From: DATEHQ01 sp035279525
GTDB lineage: Bacteria > Chloroflexota > Dormibacteria > Dormibacterales > Dormibacteraceae
Assembly: GCA_035279525.1 (NCBI GenBank)
Contig: DATEHQ010000005.1
Span: 1 to 28,302 of the forward strand
Length of the DNA stretch: 28,302 nucleotides
Reading direction: 5' to 3'
The notes beneath the pieces are model-generated. The model worked only from the letters and a program-made list of their open reading frames with translations. It was not told where the DNA came from and ran no database searches. This document shows positions 10,054-25,261 of the stretch, in pieces; within the stretch, counting starts at the first letter, position 1, and every line of letters starts with the position of its first letter. The position numbers were made by a program, and so were the translations under genes.

Positions 10054-11736
10054 TCAGTGCGGCGCGATGCTCAGCCGGCCGGGCGCGAGCGCACCGGGCC
10101 ACTCGTCCACCGGGGACGTGACCACGCCGCGCACGTACGGGCGGACCAAATACCAGCTGGCCGACTGCGCGAGGAAGGCGACCGGCGCATCGTTCACCAG
10201 CATCGCCTGCGCCTGCTGGTATTCCTGGTCCCGCCTGGGTGGTGAGATGTCGGTGCGGGCGACGCGCACGAAGTTGTCGTACTGCTGGTTCTGATAGAAG
10301 GCCGTGTTGAGCGAGCTCGTCGTCGTGAAGAGGTCGTACCAATCCGCCGGGTCGGGATAGTCGGCCTGCCAGCCCATCGGGCCCGCGAGCTGGAACTGGC
10401 CACTGTCGAGACGGGCGTTGTAGGTTCCCGAGTCGAGGCCCTGCAGCACGATGTCGGCGCCCAGGTTTGTCTTCAGCTGGTCGTGCACGAACTTCGCCGT
10501 CGCCTTCCTGAAATCGTTCGACTGGTCGTAGGTGAACTTCAGAGTCGAAAGCTGCTTGGCGGAAACGCCTGACGCCGCCAGCGACGCGCGCGCCTGCGCG
10601 ACGTCGAACCGCTGACCCGTCAGGTTGGAGTCGTGGCCATGCATGCCGTTGGGGATGAACGTTGAGATGCCGGCGCCTTCGCCCGAGAAGACCTGCCTGA
10701 CGAATGCGTCGCGGTCGATCGCCTGGGCGATCGCCTGGCGCAGCTTCACATTGTTGACGAGCGCGGCGGTGACCCTGAACGTGATCCAGAAGACTGTGAG
10801 GTCGGGCGTCTTGACGAGCTCGTGGATCAGGCTCGAATCGCCGGACACCTCCGACGCCTGGGGCAGCTGGACGGCGATTTCGTCCAGCTCTCCATTGCGG
10901 TACTTGGCCAGCGCCACGGCACCGTCGTTGACGATTTCGAAGACGATCGACTTCAGGGTCGGCTTCGCGCCCCAGTAATTCGGGTTCGGCACGACTGTGA
11001 TGTGGTCGCCTTTGGCCATCTCTTTGACCTTGAACGGTCCGTTGGTGACGAGCGTCTCCGGCCTGCTCCACCACGCCGGCCCGCTCTGCGTCACGACGTC
11101 TTTGCGAATCGGGCCGGAGGCCGGCATCGCCGCGAGCCAGATGAACGCGGGATCGGGATGCGCGAGCGTGACCTGGAACGTCTGATCGTCGACCGCCTTC
11201 AGGCCGAGCGTTGCCAGCGCCGCGTCGATGGCGGCCGCGTCGTGCTGGGGGTCCATCAGGGCGACGCGCTCCCCGTTGAGCACGGCGTCCGCGAAGAAAC
11301 CTTCGTTGAGCGCGCCCAGGCGCGGATCGATCAACCGCTGCCACGCGTAGACGAAGTCCTGCGCCTTGACCGGCATGCCGTCCCAGTACATCGCGGTCGG
11401 ACGAAGGTGAAACACGTAGGTCAGGCCATCGCCGGACACCTCGTAGCTCGCGGCAGCCGCAGGGGTGACGCCGCTCAGGTCCGGCAGCGGTTTGAGCAGC
11501 GGCTCGCTGATGGCGCGCAGCACCGCCGTCTCGTAGGGATACTGCGACTGCCCGGGGTCGAGCGTCGTCGGCTGGTCCTGCAGCATGACGCGCAGCGCCT
11601 GGTTGGTGGCGAGCTTCGGGCCCTCGATCACCCCAGGCGAGTTGCAGGCCGCGGCCGCCGCGACGAGCACGAACGCGGCGACGGCGCGAAGCATCCTTTT
11701 GCCTGGAGTCAACCATCCCATCTTACTCAGCGTCAT
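10054..11736 (-). CDS. Peptide ABC transporter substrate-binding lipoprotein (SBP family 5), copy 2
   Basis: This is a second family 5 solute-binding lipoprotein, about 560 residues, paralogous to the product of 8171-9856. Shared segments include NGPFKVKEMAKGDHITVVPN and GPMGWQADYPDPADWYDLF. A hydrophobic signal (AVAAFVLVAAAAAC) ends in a lipobox with cysteine followed by NSPG. Candidate starts in frame are TTG 11742, ATG 11736, ATG 11721 and ATG 11694. None has a strong Shine-Dalgarno; the ATG at 11736 is used here, though the shorter ones also give a normal lipoprotein signal. It lies upstream of the dppA promoter and has no permease genes of its own, so it probably feeds the same importer with a different ligand range. 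Confidence 0.88.
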   Translation of the reverse strand: MTLSKMGWLTPGKRMLRAVAAFVLVAAAAACNSPGVIEGPKLATNQALRVMLQDQPTTLDPGQSQYPYETAVLRAISEPLLKPLPDLSGVTPAAAASYEVSGDGLTYVFHLRPTAMYWDGMPVKAQDFVYAWQRLIDPRLGALNEGFFADAVLNGERVALMDPQHDAAAIDAALATLGLKAVDDQTFQVTLAHPDPAFIWLAAMPASGPIRKDVVTQSGPAWWSRPETLVTNGPFKVKEMAKGDHITVVPNPNYWGAKPTLKSIVFEIVNDGAVALAKYRNGELDEIAVQLPQASEVSGDSSLIHELVKTPDLTVFWITFRVTAALVNNVKLRQAIAQAIDRDAFVRQVFSGEGAGISTFIPNGMHGHDSNLTGQRFDVAQARASLAASGVSAKQLSTLKFTYDQSNDFRKATAKFVHDQLKTNLGADIVLQGLDSGTYNARLDSGQFQLAGPMGWQADYPDPADWYDLFTTTSSLNTAFYQNQQYDNFVRVARTDISPPRRDQEYQQAQAMLVNDAPVAFLAQSASWYLVRPYVRGVVTSPVDEWPGALAPGRLSIAPH

Positions 11737-11898
11737 GAGCAAGACCGTTCCAGAGCCGGCCGGTTTGGGTTAAAGTCAGGCCTACGTGCACAGGGGGCTG
11801 CCCGCCAGGGTTGCCCCTTTTTGGTTGCGCCGCGAGGCGCGGCTTCAGGCCATCGTCGGCCAGCAGGGCCGGTGAGGCTCGCGACCCTCAGATAAAGG
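11737..11898. other. Gap between the rpoC terminator and SBP2
   Basis: This stretch must contain the leader and promoter of the SBP2 gene, because a terminator separates it from rpoC. I see no convincing -35/-10 pair. A GC-rich stem (GCCGCG/CGCGGC, 11829-11843) and an imperfect GGGG/CCCC hairpin next to a five-T run near 11795-11822 are present without an obvious role. Confidence 0.4.
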
Positions 11899-11926
11899 AA
11901 AGGGCCACCCTTCAGGGCGGCCCTTT
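11899..11926 (-). terminator. Rho-independent terminator of rpoBC
   Basis: On the minus strand AAAGGGCC pairs with GGCCCTTT, extended by a G-U pair and CCC/GGG around a TGAA loop: a 12-bp stem followed by a T-rich CCTTTATC. It lies 17 bases after the rpoC stop. The internal G-U pair is an A/C mismatch on the other strand, so the fold favours the rpo transcript. Confidence 0.8.
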
Positions 11927-11943
11927 CGGTAAAAGCGATCCGC

Positions 11944-16188
<4,245 letters not shown>

Positions 16189-16240
16189 CTATGTCTCCCT
16201 CTTCCTATTCCGCCGCCTGGTCCTGATGCCACTCCACCTG

Positions 16241-16384
16241 TCATTCGGCTGAGTCCTCCCCGAGCTCTTCGCGCTCGAGGCTGATCCCGAGGTCCAGCGG
16301 AATCTCGGGGATGTCAGAGCCCCACGAAATCTGCGATTTCGCGGGGACCCCCAATTTTTTGAAAGTCGAAGAAGACATCATCAT
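16241..16384 (-). CDS. Mini-ORF 2 carrying a copy of the RpoB C-terminal tail
   Basis: This is a 47-codon open frame whose last 24 residues are identical to the RpoB tail (DIPEIPLDLGIS... to GEDSAE). The first 23 residues (MMMSSSTFKKLGVPAKSQIS then WGS) are unrelated to RpoB. The ATG overlaps the stop of mini-ORF 1 as ATGA, and GAGGA nine bases upstream, inside the preceding tail copy, could serve as Shine-Dalgarno. Compared with mini-ORF 1 there are six base differences, five of them silent and one Ala-to-Val. It ends 52 bases before the rpoC TTG. I do not recognise a family. It could be a translated peptide or a duplication remnant; the silent-only changes favour translation. Confidence 0.5.
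   Translation of the reverse strand: MMMSSSTFKKLGVPAKSQISWGSDIPEIPLDLGISLEREELGEDSAE
16320..16346 (-). promoter_or_regulatory. Hairpin in tandem unit 2
   Basis: On the transcribed strand CCCC-G-CGAAAT pairs with ATTTCG-T-GGGG around a 5-base loop, giving an 11-bp stem with one G-U pair. The same pair is an A/C mismatch on the opposite strand, so the fold favours the rpo mRNA. It lies between rpoB and rpoC inside mini-ORF 2. Confidence 0.6.
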
Positions 16385-16520
16385 TCGGCTGAGTCCTCGC
16401 CGAGTTCCTCGCGCTCGAGGCTGATCCCGAGGTCCAGCGGGATCTCCGGGATGTCAGAGCCCCACGAAATCTGCGATTTCGCGGGGGCCCCCAATTTTTT
16501 GAAAGTCGAAGAAGACATCA

Positions 16521-16524
<4 letters not shown>
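16381..16524 (-). CDS. Mini-ORF 1 carrying a copy of the RpoB C-terminal tail
   Basis: This 47-codon frame starts with ATG at 16524, overlapping the rpoB TGA (ATGA), and three consecutive ATG codons are available. Residues 1-23 (MMMSSSTFKKLGAPAKSQIS, WGS) precede a 24-residue exact repeat of the RpoB C-terminus. Relative to rpoB, the tail differs at four bases, all silent third positions (Ile, Leu, Leu, Ala). The frame is offset from rpoB because the repeat period (140) is not a multiple of three, so each unit carries its own start and stop. The product would be acidic at its C-terminus and could mimic or compete with the beta tail. Function unknown. Confidence 0.5.
16460..16486 (-). promoter_or_regulatory. 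Hairpin in tandem unit 1
   Basis: This is the same 11-bp stem-loop as in unit 2, shifted by 140 bases. It is immediately preceded on the transcribed strand by GGGGGCCCCC, which could form a competing pairing. Confidence 0.6.
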
Positions 16525-20060
<3,536 letters not shown>

Positions 20061-20301
20061 TTCGGTTCTCCTTCCAGGAAAAAGGGCGCGCTCAGGTAAT
20101 GGGCAGGGAGCGCGACCGGGCGTGCACGAACGGCCAGTATACGACTAATTCGCCCCTTTGTGGGGACGTTTAATCGAGCCAGCTCGGAAGGCCAACTGGC
20201 TAGGTTTCCGGGCACTATACCACCAATCCCCTGCGGTTCCGACCCTTCCGTTTGACCTGCCGGCGCCCCTTCAGGAAGGGTCGGCCGCTAGGGTTTGATC
20301 G
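20061..20301. promoter_or_regulatory. Divergent promoter region of rpoB and the aminotransferase gene
   Basis: On the minus strand a TATACT at 20141-20136 and an extended-type TGGTATAGT (its hexamer at 20219-20214) are -10 candidates for rpoB; the -35 matches are poor. On the plus strand TAGGGT at 20289-20294 ends seven bases before the aminotransferase ATG, which would give a leaderless mRNA. A long inverted repeat (20239-20284) lies between the two promoters. Confidence 0.45.
20239..20284. repeat. Perfect 11-bp inverted repeat
   Basis: CCGACCCTTCC (20239-20249) and its exact complement GGAAGGGTCGG (20274-20284) flank a 24-base spacer containing TTGACC. It sits just upstream of the aminotransferase start and upstream of the rpoB promoters. 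Candidates are a two-site operator or an RNA hairpin. Confidence 0.7.
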
Positions 20302-21462
20302 ATGCCCGACTGGATGGCGCTGAGGTCGGAATTCCCCCTCCTCGACCGCTTCATCTACTTCAACGCCTGCTCCCTCGGACCCCTCCCCCGCCGCGGCCAC
20401 GCCGCCCTGGCCAGGTACGCCGACGACTGGGACGCGAAGGGCACCCCGGTCTGGTTCTCCGACTGGCTTCCCCTGCTGGCCCGCTTCCGGGAGCGGATCG
20501 CGGAGCTGCTCAAGGCACCTGACGGCTCGACCGCGATCGCCCCTTCGGTCTCGGTCGCCCTGAGCACGCTCGCCACGGGCCTGCCCTTGCCGCCGGGCCG
20601 CAACAAGGTCCTGATCGGTGAGCTGGACTTCCCGACCATCGGTCACCAGTGGCTCAGCCGGCCTGGGTTCGAGGTCGAGTTCGTGCCCAGCCGGGACGGC
20701 ATGACGGTCCCACCGGGCGCGTTCGCCGAGCGGATCGACGACCGCACGGCGCTGGTCGCGACGACCCACCTCTTCTACACGACCGGCTACCTGCAGGACG
20801 TGCGCGCGATCGCCGACGCGGCTCATGCGAAAGGCGCGCTGTGTCTCATCGACGGCTACCAGACGTGTGGCTGCGTGCCGCTCGACGTGGACGCGATGGG
20901 CTGCGACGCGTTCGTCGGTGGGTGCCTGAAGTGGTTGAGCGGCGGCCCCGGCAACGCCTTTCTGTACGTGCGGCCCGACCTCATCCCCAACGTGCGGCCG
21001 CAGGGTACCGGCTGGTTCGCGACGCGCGACCCGTTCTCGTTCAACCTGCAGGAGCTCGTCTTCGCGGACGACGCGCGGCGCCTGGAGACGGGGACGTGGG
21101 CGGTCGGCTGCCACTATGCAGGGCTCGCCGGCCTCGAGCTCATCCTCGAAGTCGGCGTGCCGAACATCCAGGACCGCCTGCGCGACCTGACCGGCCGGAT
21201 CCTCGAGCGCTGCGACGGGGCCGGCGTGCGCACCTTCACACCGCGCGAGCGCGAGCGACGCTGCGGCATCGTGACCCTCGAGTGCGACCGCCCCGAGGCG
21301 GTCGAGACGGCCCTTCACTCCGCCGGCGTGATCGTCGATTCGCGACCCGGCCGGGTCCGCCTCTCACCACACTGGTGTGTCACCGACGAAGAGCTGGAGC
21401 GCGGAATGGACCTCGTCTTGACCCATCTGAGCTCAAAGCGGGGCGTGGCGCGCGCGACGTGA
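20302..21462 (+). CDS. Class V PLP-dependent aminotransferase / kynureninase-like protein
   Basis: This 386-residue fold-type I PLP enzyme belongs to the aminotransferase class V group. Asp184 in CLIDGYQTCG should pair with the pyridine nitrogen of PLP, and Lys210 in GGCLKWLSGGPG is the likely Schiff-base lysine. The KWLSGGPGNAFLYVR segment and the C-terminal VRLSPHWCVTDEELERGMDL resemble kynureninase and isopenicillin N epimerase-like proteins. The substrate is unknown; the family includes kynureninases, cysteine desulfurases and epimerases. It is the first gene of the plus-strand island but is separated from the next gene by 132 bases with palindromes, so it may not be co-regulated. The Shine-Dalgarno is weak, and a leaderless start is possible. 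Confidence 0.8.
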   Translation: MPDWMALRSEFPLLDRFIYFNACSLGPLPRRGHAALARYADDWDAKGTPVWFSDWLPLLARFRERIAELLKAPDGSTAIAPSVSVALSTLATGLPLPPGRNKVLIGELDFPTIGHQWLSRPGFEVEFVPSRDGMTVPPGAFAERIDDRTALVATTHLFYTTGYLQDVRAIADAAHAKGALCLIDGYQTCGCVPLDVDAMGCDAFVGGCLKWLSGGPGNAFLYVRPDLIPNVRPQGTGWFATRDPFSFNLQELVFADDARRLETGTWAVGCHYAGLAGLELILEVGVPNIQDRLRDLTGRILERCDGAGVRTFTPRERERRCGIVTLECDRPEAVETALHSAGVIVDSRPGRVRLSPHWCVTDEELERGMDLVLTHLSSKRGVARAT

Positions 21463-21479
21463 CGTCCGCCTCGCGAATG

Positions 21480-21537
21480 GGGGCGCTTTGCGCAAAACGC
21501 CCCTCTGGCAGCGCGCTTCGGGGACCCTTTGCGCAAA
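21480..21537 (+). promoter_or_regulatory. Paired palindromic operator candidates upstream of the phosphoglucomutase/phosphorylase operon
   Basis: Two identical 10-bp palindromes TTTGCGCAAA lie at 21487-21496 and 21528-21537, 41 bp apart, close to four helical turns. The first is embedded in a near-perfect 24-bp palindrome (GGGGCG at 21480-21485, CGCCCC at 21498-21503). The central GCGC core resembles sites of LacI-type sugar regulators. A TTTAAT -10-like hexamer at 21571-21576 lies downstream. The binding protein is not in this window. Confidence 0.55.
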
Positions 21538-21594
21538 CGGCCCGGATCGAGGTTCGTGGCACCTGGGCGTTTTAATGACATGGGAAAGAAAACG

Positions 21595-22356
21595 ATGGTC
21601 TCGGGCAATGCGCAATTGGGACTGCCCGCCACGATCACCGCGTGCCTCTTCGACCTGGACGGCGTGCTCACCCAGACGGCGAGCGTCCACGCCAAGGCCT
21701 GGAAGGTCATGTTCGACGATTACCTGAGGCGGCGAGCCGAGAGCTCCGGTGGGCGGTTCGTGCCCTTCGACCGCGTCAAGGACTACGACCAATACGTCGA
21801 TGGCAAGCCGCGCGTGGACGGCGTGCGCTCCTTCCTGACGTCGCGCGGGATCAGCGTGCCCGAAGGCTCTGACGACGACCCTCCGGGCAAGGAGACCGTC
21901 CACGGCCTGGGCAAGCGAAAGGACGAGATCTTCCTCAAGCTCATCCATCAGCAAGGCGTCGCCACCTACGAAGGCTCTGTCCGCTACGTCGAGGCCGTGC
22001 GCGCGGCGGGCCTCAGGCTCGCGGTGGTGTCGTCAAGCAAGAACTGCGGCGAGGTTCTGCATGCGGCAGGCATCGACGGCCTTTTCGACGGCATGGTCGA
22101 CGGCAACCTCGCCGAGGCGGAGGGACTGAAGGGCAAGCCGGCCCCGGACACCTACCTGCGTGCCGCACGCATGCTGGGCGGGGAGGCCACGGAGTCGGCG
22201 GTCTATGAAGACGCCCTCGCCGGAGTCGAAGCGGGGCGCGCCGGCGGCTTCGGGCTCGTGGTGGGCGTGGACAGGGCGGGTCAGCGCGACGCGCTCAAGG
22301 CGCACGGAGCCGACGTGGTGGTCGATGATCTGCAGGAACTGATGCGAGACAGGTGA
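21595..22356 (+). CDS. HAD-family beta-phosphoglucomutase-like protein
   Basis: This probable beta-phosphoglucomutase interconverts beta-glucose 1-phosphate and glucose 6-phosphate. The 253-residue product has the HAD motif I FDLDGVLT (nucleophile Asp20, acid/base Asp22), motif II VVSSS, a motif III lysine in KGKPAPDTYL and motif IV YEDALAGVEAG. The cap has the conserved beta-PGM-type insertion of this subgroup (DYDQYVDGKPRVDGVRSFL). The chosen start is the ATG at 21595, preceded by GGGAAAG; an in-frame ATG at 21580 and an upstream frame to 21529 lack a Shine-Dalgarno, and the longer one runs through an operator-like palindrome. The stop overlaps the GTG of the GH65 gene, so the two are translationally coupled. 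Confidence 0.86.
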   Translation: MVSGNAQLGLPATITACLFDLDGVLTQTASVHAKAWKVMFDDYLRRRAESSGGRFVPFDRVKDYDQYVDGKPRVDGVRSFLTSRGISVPEGSDDDPPGKETVHGLGKRKDEIFLKLIHQQGVATYEGSVRYVEAVRAAGLRLAVVSSSKNCGEVLHAAGIDGLFDGMVDGNLAEAEGLKGKPAPDTYLRAARMLGGEATESAVYEDALAGVEAGRAGGFGLVVGVDRAGQRDALKAHGADVVVDDLQELMRDR

Positions 22357-24821
22357 TCAGGCGCGACTGCTTCCGAGTCGAGCCCTGGGCGGTTCGTGAG
22401 ACGCGACTCGAGCTCGACGTCCTGGCCCAGACCGAGTCACTCTTCGCCCTCTCCAACGGACACATCGGTTGGCGTGCCAACCTGGACGAGGGCGAGCCAC
22501 ATGTCATTCCGGGCACCTATCTCAATGCGGTTTACGAGGAGGTCCCACTTCCCTACGCGGAAACCGCCTACGGGTACCCCGAGGCGGGCCAGACCATCGT
22601 CAACGTCACCAACGGCAAGGTCATTCGCCTGCTCGTCGACGACGAGCCGTTCGACATCCGGTACGGCAAGCTGCACTCGCACGAGCGAGTCCTCGACCTG
22701 AAGAGCGGAATCCTGGAGCGGACCGTGGTGTGGGAATCGCCCGCCCACCGCAGGGTCCGCATCCGCTCGATGCGACTGGTGTCGCTCGTGCATCGGGCGC
22801 TGGCGGCGGTGCTGTACGAGGTCGAGCCGCTCGACGAGGCTGTCGACCTGGTCCTCCAGTCGGAGCTGGTGGCCAATGAGCCGGTCACCGGCGTGCGGAA
22901 AGCCGATCCGCGTGCCGCGGCCGTGATCGAGAGCCCGCTGGCGCCTGAGTTCGCCGCCCACAGCGCACGAGGCGCGGTGCTCATCCATTCGACCAAGCAG
23001 AGCAAGCTGCGCGTCGCCGCCGCCATGGACCACGTGATCCAGGGTCCTCGCGGCGTCGAGGTCCAGTCCGAGTCGACGGAAGACCGGGCGCGGGTCACTG
23101 TGACAGCCCACGTGCCGCGCGGTGGCCGGCTGCGCCTCGCGAAGTTCGTCGCCTACGGCTGGTCGAGCCTTCGCTCGGTGCCGGCGCTCCGCTCGCAGGT
23201 CGAAGGCGCCCTGGCCACCGCCGTCGAGCATGGCTGGGGTGGATTGGCCGGGGCGCAAAAGCGCTACCTGTCTGATTTCTGGAAGCGGGCCGACGTCGAG
23301 CTGCGAGGCGACGACGAGGTCCAGCAGGCGATTCGCTTCGCCCTGTTTCACGTCCTGCAGTCGGCGGCCCGGGCGGAGCAGAGAGCGATTCCCGCCAAGG
23401 GCTTGACGGGGCCGGGTTACGACGGCCACAGCTTCTGGGACACCGAGACCTTCGTGCTCCAGGTCCTGACTTACACCGCCCCCGAGGCCACCGCGGACGT
23501 CCTGCGCTGGCGGCAATCGATCCTGGACGCCGCGCGCCAGCGAGCCGGCGACCTGGGCCTGAAGGGCGCCGCCTTCCCGTGGCGCACGATCCACGGCGAG
23601 GAATGCTCGGGCTACTGGCCCGCCTCCACCGCGGCGTTTCACATCAACGCCGACATCGCCGACGCTGTGCTCCGATACGTCAGCGCGACCGGCGACCGGG
23701 AGTTCGAGGAGTCGGTCGGCGTCGAGCTCCTGGTCGAGACAGCGCGCCTGTGGCGCTCGCTCGGCCACTACGACCGCGGCGGCAGCTTTCGGATCGACGG
23801 TGTCACCGGGCCGGACGAGTACAGCGCCCTGATGGACAACAACCTCTACACGAACCTCATGGCGCAGCGCAACCTCCGGGCGGCGGCGGATGCGGCCGCC
23901 AGGCACGGCGCCGTCGCGCGGCGGCTGAAGGTCACGCGGGCTGAGACTGACGAGTGGCGCAAGGCCGCGAACCACGTTTACATCGCCTACGACAAGGAGC
24001 TTCACGTCCACAAGCAGGCCAGCCAGTTCACGGACCACGAGCGCTGGGACTTCGAGCACACGAAAAGCGACCAGTACCCGCTGTTCCTGCATTTTCCATA
24101 CTTCGACATCTATCGGAAGCAGGTGGTCAAGCAGGCCGACCTGGTCCTCGCCATGCACCTGCGCGGCGACGCGTTCACGGCCGACGAGAAGGCACGCAAC
24201 TACGCCTACTACGAGGAGCTGACGGTGCGCGACTCCTCGCTGTCGTCCTGCACCCAGTCGATCATCGCCGCGGAGGTCGGCCACATGCAGCTGGCTCACG
24301 ACTATCTCGGCGAGGCGGCCCTCATGGACATCGAAGACCTGGAGCACAACGTTCGGGATGGGGTGCATATGGGATCGCTCGCCGGCGCGTGGCTGGCCAT
24401 CGTCGCCGGCCTCGGCGGCATGCGCCACCATGGCGACGGGCTGAGCTTCGCCCCGCGGCTGCCGCCCGGCATCCGCCGCCTGACCTTCAGGCTGACGTTC
24501 CTGGACCGGCTGATCAAGGTCGAGGTCGACCATCGACGGGCCGCTTACACGCTGCTTCGTGGACGCCCGATCGCCATCGAGCACTACGGCCAGCGAGTCC
24601 GGCTCGCGGGCCGCAGGCCGCTCGTCCGCAAGCTGCCCGCACTGCACGCGACCAGGCCGCCAAAGCAGCCACCGGGCCGCGCGCCGGCACAGCGACGCGG
24701 TGCCGTCGGTCGACAGCGGCAGCTACCGCGCCACCTGCGGCAGGAGGGTGCGGCCGAGCACGGGACTCACCGGCCGGCGTCGACGCGGAAGAGGCAGGGC
24801 ACCGCCACCGAGACTTCCTGA
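22353..24821 (+). CDS. Glycoside hydrolase family 65 disaccharide phosphorylase
   Basis: GH65 enzymes phosphorolyse maltose, trehalose, trehalose 6-phosphate, kojibiose or related sugars to beta-glucose 1-phosphate. The 822-residue protein has an N-terminal beta-sandwich (ALSNGHIGWRANLDEGEP) and an (alpha/alpha)6 catalytic domain with GYDGHSFWDTETF and TIHGEECSGYWPASTAAFHI. The general acid Glu489 is in TGPDEYSALMDNN, and the phosphate-binding part is DSSLSSCTQSIIAAEVGHM. The GTG start overlaps the stop of the beta-PGM gene (GTGA), fitting a two-step route to glucose 6-phosphate. The last 65 or so residues (from about 755) are Arg/Pro/Gln-rich and unlike GH65 C-termini. The exact disaccharide cannot be told. 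A trehalose- or maltose-type substrate is likeliest. Confidence 0.9.
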   Translation: MIRRDCFRVEPWAVRETRLELDVLAQTESLFALSNGHIGWRANLDEGEPHVIPGTYLNAVYEEVPLPYAETAYGYPEAGQTIVNVTNGKVIRLLVDDEPFDIRYGKLHSHERVLDLKSGILERTVVWESPAHRRVRIRSMRLVSLVHRALAAVLYEVEPLDEAVDLVLQSELVANEPVTGVRKADPRAAAVIESPLAPEFAAHSARGAVLIHSTKQSKLRVAAAMDHVIQGPRGVEVQSESTEDRARVTVTAHVPRGGRLRLAKFVAYGWSSLRSVPALRSQVEGALATAVEHGWGGLAGAQKRYLSDFWKRADVELRGDDEVQQAIRFALFHVLQSAARAEQRAIPAKGLTGPGYDGHSFWDTETFVLQVLTYTAPEATADVLRWRQSILDAARQRAGDLGLKGAAFPWRTIHGEECSGYWPASTAAFHINADIADAVLRYVSATGDREFEESVGVELLVETARLWRSLGHYDRGGSFRIDGVTGPDEYSALMDNNLYTNLMAQRNLRAAADAAARHGAVARRLKVTRAETDEWRKAANHVYIAYDKELHVHKQASQFTDHERWDFEHTKSDQYPLFLHFPYFDIYRKQVVKQADLVLAMHLRGDAFTADEKARNYAYYEELTVRDSSLSSCTQSIIAAEVGHMQLAHDYLGEAALMDIEDLEHNVRDGVHMGSLAGAWLAIVAGLGGMRHHGDGLSFAPRLPPGIRRLTFRLTFLDRLIKVEVDHRRAAYTLLRGRPIAIEHYGQRVRLAGRRPLVRKLPALHATRPPKQPPGRAPAQRRGAVGRQRQLPRHLRQEGAAEHGTHRPASTRKRQGTATETS

Positions 24822-24841
24822 CCGAGCGTCAGCAACCCTTT

Positions 24842-24862
24842 GGACGGCTCGAAAAGCCGCCC
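24842..24862 (-). terminator. Hairpin between the convergent rplL and GH65 genes
   Basis: On the minus strand GGGCGGCT pairs with AGCCGTCC (8 bp, one G-U) around a 5-base loop, starting one base after the rplL stop. There is no T-tract, so it may be a bidirectional or Rho-assisted 3' end for both convergent genes. Confidence 0.4.
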
Positions 24863-24863
24863 C

Positions 24864-25259
24864 CTACTTCAGGTCCGCGGTTGCTCCCGCTTCCTTCAGC
24901 CTCGCGACCGCCTTCTCGGCGTCGGCCTTGCTCACGTTTTCGAGCACCGGCTTCGGCGCCGCATCGACCAGGTCCTTGGCTTCCTTGAGGCCCAGCTGCG
25001 TGAGCTCGCGGACCGCCTTGATGACGTTGATCTTGCTCTCGCCCACCGCGGTCAGGTTGACCGTGAACTCGGTCTGCTCCTCCTCCGCCGCCGCGGCCCC
25101 ATCGCCGCCGCCCGGAGCCGCCGCCGCAGCCACCGCGACCGGGGCGGCCGCCTTGATGCCGAACTCGTCCTCGATGGCCTTCACAGCCTCGACGACGTCG
25201 AGGATGCTCCAGTCCTTGAGTGCCTCGACGAAATCCTTCGGGGTGATCTTGGTCGCCAT
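24864..25259 (-). CDS. rplL: 50S ribosomal protein L7/L12
   Basis: L7/L12 forms the ribosomal stalk that recruits translation GTPases. The 131-residue protein has the N-terminal dimerisation domain MATKITPKDFVEALKDWSIL, an Ala/Gly/Pro-rich hinge at about residues 37-60 (AAAPVAVAAAAAPGGGDGAA) and the globular C-terminal domain with the factor-binding segment KINVIKAVRELTQLGLKEAK. The true ATG is at 25259; upstream frame belongs to rplJ. The gap to the rplJ stop is two bases and a GGAGG within the rplJ end serves as Shine-Dalgarno, so the two stalk proteins are coupled. A hairpin follows the stop. Confidence 0.97.
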   Translation of the reverse strand: MATKITPKDFVEALKDWSILDVVEAVKAIEDEFGIKAAAPVAVAAAAAPGGGDGAAAAEEEQTEFTVNLTAVGESKINVIKAVRELTQLGLKEAKDLVDAAPKPVLENVSKADAEKAVARLKEAGATADLK

Positions 25260-25261
25260 TC

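Noticed and set aside
11795..11843. GC-rich stems and a five-T run that resemble a plus-strand terminator
   Set aside because: No plus-strand gene ends nearby and the main stem is imperfect. Likely leader sequence of SBP2.
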